From the NCBI GenBank assembly GCA_001683735.1, contig LUGG01000024.1, positions 310,001 through 374,000 of the forward strand: a stretch of 64,000 nucleotides of DNA, given 5' to 3'. The position numbers were made by a program, and so were the translations under genes. Below, piece by piece: positions 8,740 through 20,452 of the stretch. How positions within the stretch are numbered: the first letter of the stretch is position 1; every line of letters starts with the position of its first letter. Origin of the DNA: Grifola frondosa. Lineage: Eukaryota; Basidiomycota; Agaricomycetes; Polyporales; Grifolaceae. Below the pieces are notes generated by a model that was not told the DNA's origin, made no database searches, and saw only the letters and a program-made list of their open reading frames with translations.

Positions 8740-10928
8740 TGTCGTGAGTATGTGGTGTGAGATAGTAACCACTGTATAAAAGATCTCGATAATCACCAAC
8801 CAAAATAGAAAAATCTATCTGTGGCAGGGCGAAATATACGCGAAGGGAATCGAGGTATGAAATCAATTTTATACTGCACCAAGCTTGACGGGTTTTTCCT
8901 GCTTTCCCAGTTATAGGCCTGGCCGAATCCGTTGGGGGTGTTATCACAATCACGAAGGTAGGTACGATCCCAAGTGAATGTTTAACGATAATACGATGAT
9001 GACTTGCCCGGTACGTTTGTCACTTCTACCTCTCCTCGATATGTCTCCTGTTCTTCTGCTGATGCTCCCTCCGAGGAAGACTTCTCTTTCCTGTCCTATC
9101 AACAGTCAACCTTGCCCACCTCTGTATGGGGTTGCTGCACTGCTGTGACCTGGAAACTGGGGACCAAGACTTCAACCTTGCCCACCTCTGTTGTGGGGTT
9201 TCCTGAAGTGATGTCCGGACTGTGGTAAGCAAGTCAACTGACTATGACTGCTTCTGGCTGTGAGACTTTGAGAGTAGAAATCTGGTGTGATTTGGTATGG
9301 AGTGAAGTGGGGTGGTGGGGATACAGAATGGTATCCTTGCCGCCTTGGAGGTCCTCCTTGTTAGGGAAGTGCTGTGTCTGTGTGGCTGAGTGTGTACACC
9401 TATGTGCACACCTGTGATGACATGAGATATCCCTGTGATACCTCAGTCAAGTGATCTAGTCTGCTGAGTCTGGGGGGAATCTGGAGGGTGATCCAAATTT
9501 CAGTGGAGACTGTGTTTCTGGCTGCTGCTGGTGGATCCAGTTCTCTGATCCAGTTCTGTTGGATCCAATTCTATTGCCCTCTCTAAGGCAAGAAAGGAGC
9601 TCTTTATATACCTTTTGAGAGGGCCCAGAATTCTCCCCGGACTCTTCTTCTCAGACTGTTCCAGCACTTTCCGGGAGGCTCCAAGCACAAGAAACCATGG
9701 TAACTACTGTGCTAGAATCTTCCAGTCCTTTCCATAGTGTTTTCCTGAATGTTCCAGCTGCATCTCCCTGCACTGCCTCTCTGACTTCCTCCAATCAGAG
9801 CTCTCCTAGGTCACCCGGCCCTCAGATTTGCATAGCTTTAGTAAGGCTCTTACAAATCTGGGGCAGGGGATTACAAACCCAAGGTGCCCTTTTCTCCATT
9901 TCAAGGACCTTTCTCTCACAGAGTACATAGCCTTGAAGACTTTGTCATCCATTTGAGATATTCCCTGACTAATGGAGGTCCTCTACCTTATAAATTTGCA
10001 CAGCCTTAGTAAGGCAATCACAAATCTAGGGTAGGGCCCTTACAAATCTGGGGGAGTTAGTCTGCCACTTTGAGAAGCACATGGTCTATGGTTCCAGGGC
10101 TGTGAGTCTCCTGAAGGCTGTTCTACATCATCTCAGGTGGCTTGTGGCTGTGTATCCCTGTGACCATTGCCATGCTTCTCTTTTCAAAGGCTGTACAGAC
10201 TTTCCCAGGACTCTGCCTTTCTTCCAGTCCCTTCCAGAATTTGCTAACCTGATCTTCTTCTTCCTGTTTCCGCGATGTCCGCTGTGTCCAACTCCTTGTC
10301 TCCTGACTTTCCTGCACCTGATTCTTTCCCGCACTCCTTTCCTCATGACCCTCCATGCTTTCCCATCCCATCCTACTTGATTTAACGATGGTTGTCGTCG
10401 TTTACAAGCGGGTGAAGAGGGTAAATCATGGATTCCGGCTTCGTCATCTCGTTATCCGGACTGACAGCGTATAGGGAATATCGCCACCAGGTCATTGCAT
10501 AGGAGACGAGCGAATGCTGAACGTACTCGTATCGTACTGCGAAACCAATGGTGCAGGTGCCATCGATGTGAGAAAGGGCGAGGAATATTCGTGTTTCCTG
10601 GTACTGGATGATGTGGTCGATATGGCCCGTGAACGTAATTCCGGATCGATCTGTGAGGTGCACGAATCCGGACAGTGGCATGAGGTCGAATCCGGTGGCG
10701 AGTGTGTCGTATAATAGGATGGGGAACCGAGGATCAATTACCATGGGGCACCATGGCATGCGTCGATTGGGTGGGATTGGGTGGAGATTTGACATGATTG
10801 ATGATGTCTAAACTCGATCCCGATGGTGACCTTCGTGTGCTATGCATATTACGGCACTCGGTTGACTTGGTTGCCAAAGATGGTTATTTTGGCCCTGTCC
10901 AGGTACCAACCCCGTTTGGTGTGTGACA
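8740..10928 (-). repeat. LTR, copy 1 (2.19 kb)
   Basis: Direct repeat of 18227-20412, bounded by the inverted TGTC...GACA dinucleotide-type ends of LTRs and next to a primer-binding site and gag on the minus strand. A TATAAAA-like box lies on the minus strand about 130 nt before the LTR end. It contains internal repeats, for example two copies of CAACCTTGCCCACCTCTG (about 9109 and 9174) and two copies of a TTAGTAAGGC...TTACAAATCTGGGG block. The first 1.75 kb is almost identical to copy 2. The last ~420 bases (from about 10507) differ from copy 2 by many CpG transitions, with copy 1 retaining the CpGs. Its right end abuts the tip of the inverted-repeat arm starting at 10929. Confidence 0.85.
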
Positions 10929-11703
10929 ACGTTCCCCTTTACAATAAACACCCCGAGAAGGCCGCGCGTCTACTCACGTGTGCCTTTGCATGTTTCGCGT
11001 GCCGGTGCAGTGCATGGCTATACATGGCAGGTGTAGCGGTTCAGCCACCATACATTCTGTATTCCCATTTTCTTGATTTATCGTAGCTCACTCGTGTCGC
11101 GTTTCATCCCAGACCTTTGACATTATAGCGATAGACCTTTTCCTTACTAGCTAATCGTATTTCACAGGATATGTTAGTCGCAAGGCACTTGCGATCGGAT
11201 TTTGATTCGTACCGAGGTCTTTTTGCATTTCAGATACGTAGAATAATTTATAAAAAACTCATGTATAGTACGATACGAATCAGATACGAGTTTCCCCCAC
11301 AAGTACAATCGTCAGCTTCACTTGCAATCACATCCACTCTTTACTAAAGCTCTTCTCACACTGCGAAACTATGACTGCGACACTTGTGATTATATGAATA
11401 AACCACCATACACACTGCGACTTCGAACCTGCAATCAAGGAGACCTCTTTAGTTGTGATACACATGGAGTGTGCGAAGAGTCAATATTGCTAAGCATTTC
11501 TTTTATATTGTTCTGTGTTTCTTTTACTTCGGAAATGTGCAATTTATTTGTGACTCGCAAGTATAATCAGTTGCTCAGTACCATGCAAGGGACCTCTGCG
11601 AGAAATCGAGATCCCATTCACACTATATCTCATTGCTACTGACTTTACAATTTATAGGATGCATATTTATGTTTCATAGATCAAAGTCGGCAAGAGAGTA
11701 TCA
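10929..11703 (+). repeat. Left arm of a ~0.75-kb inverted repeat
   Basis: The reverse complement of 17475-18226 (plus a 40-base tip displaced to 20413-20452) aligns over the whole arm, with many CpG-to-TpG/CpA differences. Shared landmarks include the CAGATAC(G/A)AGTTTCCCCCAC block near 11285 and the TCGGCAAGAGAGTATCA block near 11690. The inner end of the arm includes a short copy of the start of the hAT transposase coding sequence. So it is an inverted copy of the 5' end of the hAT element, not merely a terminal repeat. Confidence 0.75.
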
Positions 11704-14367
11704 CCGGTAATACATTTTATTTCACTCTGTGAGTCCAAGTTTGCTGCTTGGAAATGCTATACATTGAGTACACAAATACACATACTTACTTAATGCTGTG
11801 AAACCCTTTAGCTCATCCTCTCTGTCCTCATCTTCCAGCTCTTCCTCCAGTTCATCCTCATCATCTTTGTCCTCATCCATGCCTCATCGGTGTCCTCGTC
11901 TATCTCATCCATATCCTTGGCCTCTTCCCCAGGACTACCCCATTGCCACACAACACACCTGTGAAGAATATGTGTGTCAATTTGCAGAACACACTGGGGA
12001 CGACCTGCATTGTGTCAGGGATCACGAGCAGATGTTGTCGAGGACCGCGCACTGGGACTGCTCCCAGTACAGCCTGAGCGACGTCATGGGGTCCATGCCC
12101 TGCATATATGCATAGATGAGCAATGTTGCAGATGGGTAATGTGACAGGTGGAATTCCGAGTATCCCTGCAAGCAGACATTAAACACAACAGCAAGTAGAA
12201 ATGGGGGTGCACTCACCCATACCGAGAGTGTCTGTCCTGCCACTTCGAGTCAGAACTTTGCCCAGTCAAACCAGTGTGCCACTTGCACTATGCACGTGTG
12301 GCACTGTCAGCATCAGAGAACAAGAAAAAAGCAGACTGGTATCAGTGTGGGTGCAGACAGTGATCGTGGTGGGAAGCCGAAAATGTGTCCTCCGAAATTG
12401 TTGTAGATGGCAGGGAATCAGAACAGGGGAAAACATGGAGAGATTGCATGAGGGTTCACACATGCCTTCGTGGATGTGAACCCCAGTTTCAAATGGACCA
12501 GAAGGAGTGTGTAATTCTGGTGTGGTGGAGGAAGAGGGGAACTTGAAGTGGCACATTCGGCATCAAGAGCTGATGTGAAGTGAACAGAGAGGATAGAAGG
12601 AATGGACTTATTGGGGAGAAAGGACCAGAAATTGAATGCGTATGGGCTAGTGTGACATCATCAGGAGAGAGAAGGACTGGCATATGGTGGGAGCGAGATG
12701 TCGAGAGCCATTCAGAGCTCATAGCTGTGCCAACAAAACTAACCACAGAAGCTAGCTAGTGTGGCCTTACTGCTGAGCTAGCCTAAAGTGCACAGGCAAT
12801 GTGAAGGGCACATCAGGAAATGGGTGAACAATGACAAACATAGCATCGTGGCCACTTTAGGACTTCTTGATTCGAAGTAATGGCGGAGTTTGGACTGTGC
12901 ATACAAATGAATGCGATGTCTGTGTTATGTCTTAACATCTCTTGACTCTGTACTTTTATGCTTTTCTCATGTTATCTGCCAGCTTATGCACTTCGGTTCC
13001 ACTCCAAGTCTCATATTGGTACATCATTAGTAAGTATGAGTTATCATTTATATATCAATATTTCTCAGCCGCTAACTAAATTGTCTTATACTTGCCGGAG
13101 CTAAGAAGGTGAGTATATGCACATTTTTATGGTATTATACTTATATCCTTTCCCCCCAGCATGCTAGTATGGTTGCTACAAGTGAGAGTTAGTTTGCAGG
13201 ATGGAGTATTCATAGTTACTGTGCCATGTATTATATCATATTTAGATTATTGATTATATACAGTGAATAAAATATCAGAATGGCAATTAATATTGATCGT
13301 AGCAGTGCTTCCTTTAGATGAGATAGTGGCTGATCTTGCCGGACATTGGTACCAGGTTGTCCATATGTTATATGATCCTACTGCAGGCTCTTACTGGCCT
13401 GGCAGTATCTGACCTGCATTGGCCGTGAGCGCCCAAGTTCATGGTCAATGCAGGTCGACACCGATAAGATACTGCCAGATAAACACCCTAATCTGGCAAT
13501 ACCCTATCAGACCGGCACCGGAACCTTGACAGGTTCTGGAGTGGCTGTCATTCTGGCAATGCTTAGCAGTACAGAGGGGATTGGTGCAAGAAACCCCAGT
13601 TTTGGGGTTAGAATGTATTCAACGGGGGACCTTGTATTCTACTATATTCTACGTTGGGCGGGGTGACTTTTTGCTGATGAGAATCAGCAACATCATTTGA
13701 ATCACAATGGCTTCAATGGTACCTCAACTTTCATACTCACATTGACACCAATTGCTGTCATCGAAATCCAGTCATATTAGTGTGAATTGCTTCCATAGCA
13801 CCTCCCATGGCTGTGGCCTTCAGGCTTCCATCATAGAAGATACTTGCGCTATTGAGTCGAGCTGGTATTGTTCTCAGCCTCCACAATAGCTGAAAGAAGA
13901 TTGCACAGCAATGCAGTCCTCATGATCATATGCTGGGCATTCTATCGAACCTTCCTTCTCCCAGCTTATATGTACCCGCAAACTCACTAGTGCTTGATCC
14001 CATCTGCCCGCATTCATCGGAGCAAGGTAGGTCTTCCTTTGATGACTAGCTGACACTCAGCGCTGAACAGACCTGGTGTGGGCCAGTTATTCCCATGTCA
14101 GACTATATCCCACTCAGCCAAGAGAAGGACTACAATAAAGCCTTGAGTCCATCCTCTGAGAGCAAAGAGTCAGCACCCACTGCCACATGACACGCTCTGA
14201 ACACAATGCTAATATGGGGCAGTTTTGATTAGTGCTCCGCAATTACCATTAAATACACCTGCGAGCCAGATATTATTATTACATATCATTAAAGTGACGA
14301 CTCAAGAGTATATTTATTTGCAATATAATATAATTGTACTCTAATCATACTCTAATCATAATTAATA
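11704..14367. other. Repeat-derived interior, no intact gene seen
   Basis: Between the left inverted-repeat arm and the C-terminus of the transposase. There is a TC-rich simple-sequence tract at about 11815-11880 (poly-Ser in one frame, not a credible gene), a hairpin at 13399-13478 and a small TTGCTGATGAGAATCAGCAA hairpin near 13671. The longest frames are short and show no recognised domain. Confidence 0.5.
13399..13478. repeat. Imperfect palindrome (hairpin of 11 + 12 bp)
   Basis: CTGGCAGTATCT-GACCTGCATTG is followed 24 bases later by its inverse complement, CAATGCAGGTC and AGATACTGCCAG, with a 10-nt bulge between the two stem segments in the right arm. It may be the junction of a vanished small transposon. 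Confidence 0.6.
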
Positions 14368-14399
14368 CTATTTATAATGAATAGAAATCCCATTTAGAT

Positions 14400-17300
14400 A
14401 CTTAAAGTTGTCGCCCAGTCCCCGCTTCAGCCACTCCTTCAAAACAATGGTTTTGGACCCAAAATGAGCCAACATTGAACAGAGTGTGCTTGCTTGAGGA
14501 GCACACATCAGAGAGTATGTGCTTGCTTGAGGAGAACAATCATTCAACAGCAACACTCACTCCCGGGATAGCAAAAACATCACGTGCAATCCTCGCTAAG
14601 ATGGGAAAGCTCTTCTCATGCATCTAACCATGATTAAGGTATGAGTGTCAATAACTACTGAGACATACTAAATCAATAACATACCTTCCACCAATCAAGA
14701 ACTCCATCATCCAGGTCATTACATGAATACTCATTGCTGAAGTAGAGCTCAAGCTTTGAGCCTGCACTGTGAGAGAATGGCTCAAGACTGATGCCAATAG
14801 CAGAGGCAAGCACTGATGTAGAGGTCATGTGTTTGGTGGTATGAGAGGGCACAGATGTTGACATTGTGGGTGCATTTGTAGTGTACTCACTGCTGTACAT
14901 CTTCTCCAGCTTGTGCTATGCATGGATCAACAGCTCGGCATCCCACTTGCTGTTGTCTTTGAAGTACTTGAGTTGGATGCTAGGATGTAGAACTATGTTC
15001 CTTGATATGTTTCAGAAATCTGATGGATATAAGAATGAAACACACCTGCACCAAGGAGAGGGTATTTCGAGAGCAAGGCCTTCTCCATGTATACATTGAG
15101 CTTCTTTAGTCCATTGCCAAGGGCGAGCTGGAGTTGAGCTTGATTGGGCTTGCAATGCTTTCTGACAGAGTCATTCATATGAGTCTCCATGTACTTGTAC
15201 AGAGGGAGTATGAGGCAGATGGTAGGTACACCTGCTCTGGAGAATGCAAGGGTAACACTTTGGAACCCCTGTCGAAAGAGTGCATGTTATGAGTACACCA
15301 AACTGTCAACTGTATAAGCAGAACATACCTCGAGAATGGTGCACAGGGATTTGAGCAAATCCCATTCAATTGGACTGAGAAACCACCTCCGCTTCTTGCA
15401 CGTCACTGCCTTCTTCTTCTTGCCCATAAACCTTTTGCATTGTCAAGCTGCTCAATTCACAGGTTAATTGCCTGAAAATAAGTATTTGGTGAGTTCTCTA
15501 CAGTGAAATGATGTAAAATTGAGAGCATACCAGGCACAATTGATCCCTTGATCTATCTCGACATATGTGATGTTCCAGCGAATTGGCATCCCACAAACTG
15601 GCACTAAATGCCTGTGTTCAGCAGTGCAGAGTTGACGAACGAGGTGATGCATGCATGCACGTTATATGACAGAATGCAAGATGTTGACAATGATTGCATG
15701 CAGCTGCCAAGATGTTTGGGTAAATGACTAATCAGCTGTAGACAGAAGCAAGCCCAACACACCTTATTGACTGCTGTAAGCTGCTTCTTCATCTTTGCTT
15801 TCTTCCCATACCCATACTGGCACTTTCATCATCACCACTCACATGGCCTTCTGCCTCTTCTTCATCCTTGTCTGTACTCGTGTCTGCTTCCTCAGTAATG
15901 ACAGTTGGTTTACCTGCATGTTCTGACTCTGCTTCTTTAGCCATCAAGGTCTCCTCCTCCTGCACTCCTGGATCTTCTGAAGGGTTGTACACAAAGGGGT
16001 ATTCCCATGCATGCTCGTAGAGGTCTTCTTCATTGGGGTCTGGAGCAAGACCGAGGCTAGAAAGAATGCATCTGCAATGATTGACAGCTTGTGAGTACAT
16101 TGCAAACTCTTCGAACAACACCGAATACATGTATGAAAGAAAGAACTTTAGTGTTACCATGGCTTAGTCACATCTGTTTCAGCTTTTTAGATATTCTGAC
16201 ATGAGTTTTGCAGATAATGTCATGATCTTAATTGGAATTAATAGCTATGATGTATATGTATTGGAATGTAATACAACCATTTGCATGATTATCTTTGATA
16301 TGTTTCAATTTCAGTTACATTGGTAAAAAAGCTGACTAAAAAGTTAGACTTTGCAATCGACTTTTTGGCCATATCTCCATAAATAGAATGTATACCATTT
16401 TGCCCTTTTGCATGACTATACCACTATATATAGGCTACAAAATGAAGGTAAGATCACTTTGATATCTAAAACACTGCATACGTTATGAGTCATATATGAT
16501 TTAGGCCTGACTTAGCTGCAGCAACACTAAAGAACTTACTGTACCACAAGATGTGTAATGTGAGCTGTGCAGCCAATCTGTACATTGACAGCATTGAGAT
16601 TGAGTGTGTGGTGTTTTGTACAAATGTGTCTTGTAAGGACATGGTTCATGGGACCATTGCTTGAGGCATTATCACCCATGCTTGCAACTATCCAAGGAGA
16701 AATGAGTGAGCTAGGACTGTGAGTCACATCAACAATATCAGACATACTGAGCTTTTTCTCCACCTTCCATTGACATAGGGCAGTATAGATTGCCTTGCCC
16801 ATTGATGCACCAGAGTGGTCACCATTCAGAGGAATGAGTTTCAAGACATGGTTAATGAGCCACCAGTCGTTGTCAACCCAGAATGCGACTACACCCGCAT
16901 AAGCAAATACAAAGTTCTTGCTTGTCCACAAGTCACTTGCAATGGCCATTTTTGATAGGTTGGTTTATGAATAGGAATTATTACTGATGACATATGTGAG
17001 AAGATCTGAAATATACCTTGATAATCACGTTCAGTTTATTATCTAGTTCCTTGCTTAAAACATCCACATCATGACACATCATATCCCCACTCGGAACCTT
17101 GTAATCCATGGCAATATGTACGTGAAGCACTTTCTCATTCCATTTTTCTCACTGAATGTGTATGGTAGATCATCTTCAATGACACCCTTTACGAAGATTT
17201 CACAAAAGCCCTTCTTCGTGACTTGCTTTTCTGGATTGTCGTAGCCTTGCTGCCCAAAATTGCACATCATCTCCCTCTGCAGGCTGATTGATCCTGAGCC

Positions 17301-17513
17301 TAAGAGTTCACCAGCAGCTGTTGCTGATGTGCTATTTGTAAGTCTATTATTATTCCACTGTGCATATGTGTGCTCCTCCTTCAGACCTTTGCAGGGGCTC
17401 TCAAGATGTGAAATAAAATTGCTGGATGTTGGACGACTCAATGTCTCTTTTGAGCAGTCCACAACACCTTCTGTGCGTTGATACTCTCTTGCCGACTCTG
17501 ATCTATAAAACAC
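14400..17513 (-). pseudogene. hAT-superfamily transposase, decayed
   Basis: Fragments in order on the minus strand match the fungal hAT transposase layout. The N-terminal zinc-finger-like region contains TSSNFISHLESPCKGLKEEH (about 17420), followed by VIEDDLPYTFSEKNGMRK. The catalytic core is ASDLWTSKNFVFAYAGVVAFW (16949 on), then DHSGASMG and MGDNASSNGPMN. The HITHLVVQ stretch precedes an intron, then come the acidic linker, VPVCGMPIRWNITY (about 15600) and RAGVPTICLILPLYKYMETH (about 15200). Last is the dimerisation region with VLDWWKV (about 14690), FPILARIARDVFAIPGVSVA (about 14590) and KEWLKRGL. Introns are recognisable, but stops and frameshifts interrupt the C-terminal third, so it is unlikely to be active. 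One intron carries a MITE (16149-16529). Confidence 0.8.
16149..16529. mobile_element. hAT-type MITE, copy 1 (381 bp)
   Basis: Terminal inverted repeats of about 20 bp (TAGTGTTACCATGGCTTAGT at the left, the complement of TAGTGTTGCTGCAGCTAAGT at the right) are flanked by an 8-bp target duplication AAGAACTT (16141-16148 and 16530-16537), the hallmark of hAT insertion. It has no coding capacity. It is inserted about ten bases downstream of a GTAAGT donor, inside an intron of the hAT transposase pseudogene. A second copy lies at 21493-21880. Confidence 0.85.
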
Positions 17514-18226
17514 AAATATGTATCCTATAAATCATAAATCAGTAGCAATGAGATATAATGTGAATGAGCTCTCAATTTCTCACAGAGGTCCTTGCACGGA
17601 ACTGAGTAATTGATTATGCTCGTGAGTCGCAAGTAAATCACACGTCCCTGAAGCTTGGGAAACGTCGAACAATATAAAAGAAATGCTTAGCAATATTGGC
17701 TCTTTGCATACTCCACACGTATCACAGCTAAAGAGGTCTACTTGATCGCGAGTTCGCAGTTGCAGTGTATATGATGGTCTACATGTATAGTTGCAAGTGT
17801 TGTGGTTGCAGTTTCGCAGTGTGAGAAGAGTTTTTTAGTGTAGAGTGGATGCAATCGTGGGTGAAGCCAACAGTTTTTGAACTCTGTACTTGTGGGGGAA
17901 ACTTGTATCTGATTCATATCATACTGTACATGAGTTTTTATGAATTATTCTGCATATCTGAAACATGAAAAGACCTCAGTGCAAAGCAAAAGCCGATCAC
18001 AAGTACCTTACGATGAACATATCCTGTGAAATATACTAACTAGTAAGGGAAAAGCCAGTTGCAATATCAACAAATGTCTGAAATGAAACACGACACAAGT
18101 AAGCTATAAACAATCAGGGTAAAAGGGGAATACAGAAAGTATGGTGGCTGAACTACTACACCTGCCACGTATAGCCACGCACTGCACCGGCATGTGAAAT
18201 ACACGAAGGCATGCATGAGTAGACAC
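17475..18226 (-). repeat. Right arm of the ~0.75-kb inverted repeat
   Basis: Complement of 10929-11703. It spans the sequence upstream of the hAT transposase and its first codons. The outermost ~40 bases of the arm are not here but beyond the LTR copy that follows, at 20413-20452, so the LTR inserted within this arm. Confidence 0.75.
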
Positions 18227-20412
18227 TGTCGTGAGTATGTGGTGTGAGATAGTAACCACTGTATAAAATGATCTTGATAATCACCAAACCAAAATAGAAA
18301 AATCTATCTGTGGCAGGGCGAAATATACGCAAAGGGAATCGAGGTATGAAATCAATTTTATACTGCACCAAGCTTGACGGGTTTTTCCTGCTTTCCCAGT
18401 TATAGGCCTGGCCGAATCCGTTGGGGGGTGTTATCACAATCACGAAGGTAGGTACGATCCCAAGTGAATGTTTAACGATGATACGATGATGACTTGCCCG
18501 GTACGTTTGTCACTTCTACCTCTCCTCGATATGTCTCCTGTTCTTCTGCTGATGCTCCCTCCGAGGAAGACTTCTCTTTTCTGTCCTATCAATAGTCAAC
18601 CTTGCCCACCTCTGTATGGGGTTGCTGCACTGCTGTGACCTGGAAACTGGGACCAAGACTTCAACCTTGCCCACCTCTGTTGTGGGTTTCCTGAAGTGAT
18701 GTCCGGACTGTGGTAAGCAAGTCAACTGACTATGACTGCTTCTGGCTGTGAGACTTTGAGAGTAGAAATCTGGTGTGATTTGGTATGGAGTGAAGTGGGG
18801 TGGTGGGGATACAGAATGGTATCCTTGCCGCCTTGGAGGTCCTCCTTGTTAGGGAAGTGCTGTGTCTGTGTGGCTGAGTGTGTACACCTATGTGCACACC
18901 TGTGATGACATGAGATATCCCTGTGATACCTCAGTCAAGTGATCTAGTCTGCTGAGTCTGGGGGAATCTGGAGGGTGATCCAAATTTCAGTGGAGACTGT
19001 GTTTCTGGCTGCTGCTGGTGGATCCAGTTCTCTGATCCAGTTCTGTTGGATCCAATTCTATTGCCTCTCTAAGGCAAGAAAGGAGCTCTTTATATACCTT
19101 TTGAGAGGGCCCAGAATTCTCCCCGGACTCTTCTTCTCAGACTGTTCCAGCACTTTCCGGGAGGCTCCAAGCACAAGAAACCATGGTAACTACTGTGCTA
19201 GAATCTTCCAGTCCTTTCCATAGTGTTTTCCTGAATGTTCCAGCTGCATCTCCCTGCATGCCTCTCTGACTTCCTCCAATCAGAGCTCTCCTAGGTCACC
19301 CGGCCCTCAGATTTGCATAGCTTTAGTAAGGCTCTTACAAATCTGGGGAGGGGATTACAAACCCAAGGTGCCCTTTTCTCCATTTCAAGGACCTTTCTCT
19401 CACAGAGTACATAGCCTTGAAGACTTTGTCATCCATTTGAGATATTCCCTGACTAATGGAGGTCCTCTACCTTATAAATTTGCACAGCCTTAGTAAGGCA
19501 ATCACAAATCTAGGGTAGGGCCCTTACAAATCTGGGGGAGTTAGTCTGCCACTTTGAGAAGCACATGGTCTATGTTCCAGGGCTGTGAGTCTCCTGAAGG
19601 CTGTTCTACATCATCTCAGGTGGCTTGTGGCTGTGTATCCCTGTGACCATTGCCATGCTTCTCTTTTCAAAGGCTGTACAGACTTTCCCAGGACTCTGCC
19701 TTTCTTCCAGTCCCTTCCAGAATTTGCTAACCTGATCTTCTTCTTCCTGTTTCCGCGATGTCCCGCTGTGTCCAACTCCTTGTCTCCTGACTTTCCTGCA
19801 CCTGATTCTTTCCCGCACTCCTTTTCCTCATGACCCTCCATGCTTTCCCATCCCATCCTACTTGATTTAACGATGGTTGTCGTCGTTTACAAGCGGGTGA
19901 AGAGGGTAAATCATGGATTCCGGCTTCGTCATCTCGTTATCCGGACTGACAGCGTATAGGGAATATCGCCACCAGGTCATTGCATAGGAGATGAGCAAAT
20001 GCTGGACATACTCATATTGTACTGCGAAATCAATGGTGCAGGTGCCGTCGATGTGAGAAAGGGCGAGGAGTATCCATGTTTCCTGGTACTGGATGATGTG
20101 GTCAATATGGCCCATGAATGTAATTCCAGATTGATCTGTGAGGTGCATGATCCGGACAGTGGCATGAGGTCAAATCCAATGGCGAGTGTATCGTATAATA
20201 GGATGGAGAACCGGGGATTGATTACCATGGGGCACCATGGCATGCATCGATTGGGTGGGATTGGGTGGAGATTTGACATAATTGATGATGTCTAAACTCG
20301 ATCCCGATGACAACCTTCATATGCTGTGCATATTATGGCACTCGGTTGACTTGGTTGCCAAAGATGGTTATTTTGGCCCTGTCCAGGTACCAACCATGTT
20401 TGGTGCATGACA
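18227..20412 (-). repeat. LTR, copy 2, solo insertion into the inverted-repeat arm
   Basis: Same 2.19-kb LTR and orientation as 8740-10928, with TGTC...GACA ends. No gag or primer-binding site flanks it, so it is a solo LTR. It splits the right arm: the arm reads GAGTAG-ACAC before it and ATGC-GTGGCC after it, where the uninterrupted left arm (complement) reads GAGTAGACGCGCGGCC. A 4-base duplication ACGC altered at CpG on each side would explain ACAC and ATGC. The terminal ~420 bases have lost most CpGs relative to copy 1. Confidence 0.8.
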
Positions 20413-20452
20413 ATGCGTGGCCTTCTTGGGCATCTGTTTGTAAAGGGAAATG
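20413..20452 (-). repeat. Displaced tip of the right inverted-repeat arm
   Basis: About 40 bases whose reverse complement matches 10929-10968 (shared CCCTTTACAA and AGAAGGCC blocks). It is separated from the rest of the right arm by the solo LTR. Confidence 0.65.

Larger units (their letters stand above)
3934..10928 (-). mobile_element. Ty3-like LTR retroelement with gag and protease, no RT or integrase visible
   Basis: Reading on the minus strand: an LTR (10928-8740) with TGTC...GACA ends, a 4-nt gap, a tRNA primer-binding site, gag with a zinc knuckle, and a long ORF with two retropepsin motifs overlapping the end of gag by ATGA. Frameshifted continuations of that ORF run to about 3934. 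No reverse transcriptase, RNase H or integrase motif is found between there and position 1, and the second LTR of this element is not in the window. It is therefore either a gag-protease-only (non-autonomous) element or one truncated or interrupted on its 3' side. The gag/DUF4100-like protein style is common in Agaricomycete Ty3-group elements. Confidence 0.75.

Noticed and set aside
11798..12115. Poly-Ser ORF on the plus strand
   Set aside because: Low-complexity TC-rich tract within a decayed transposon, with no conserved sequence after the Ser run.
10929..18226. A classical DNA transposon with 0.75-kb terminal inverted repeats
   Set aside because: The left arm includes transposase codons and no matching target duplication was found. 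hAT elements normally have short TIRs.
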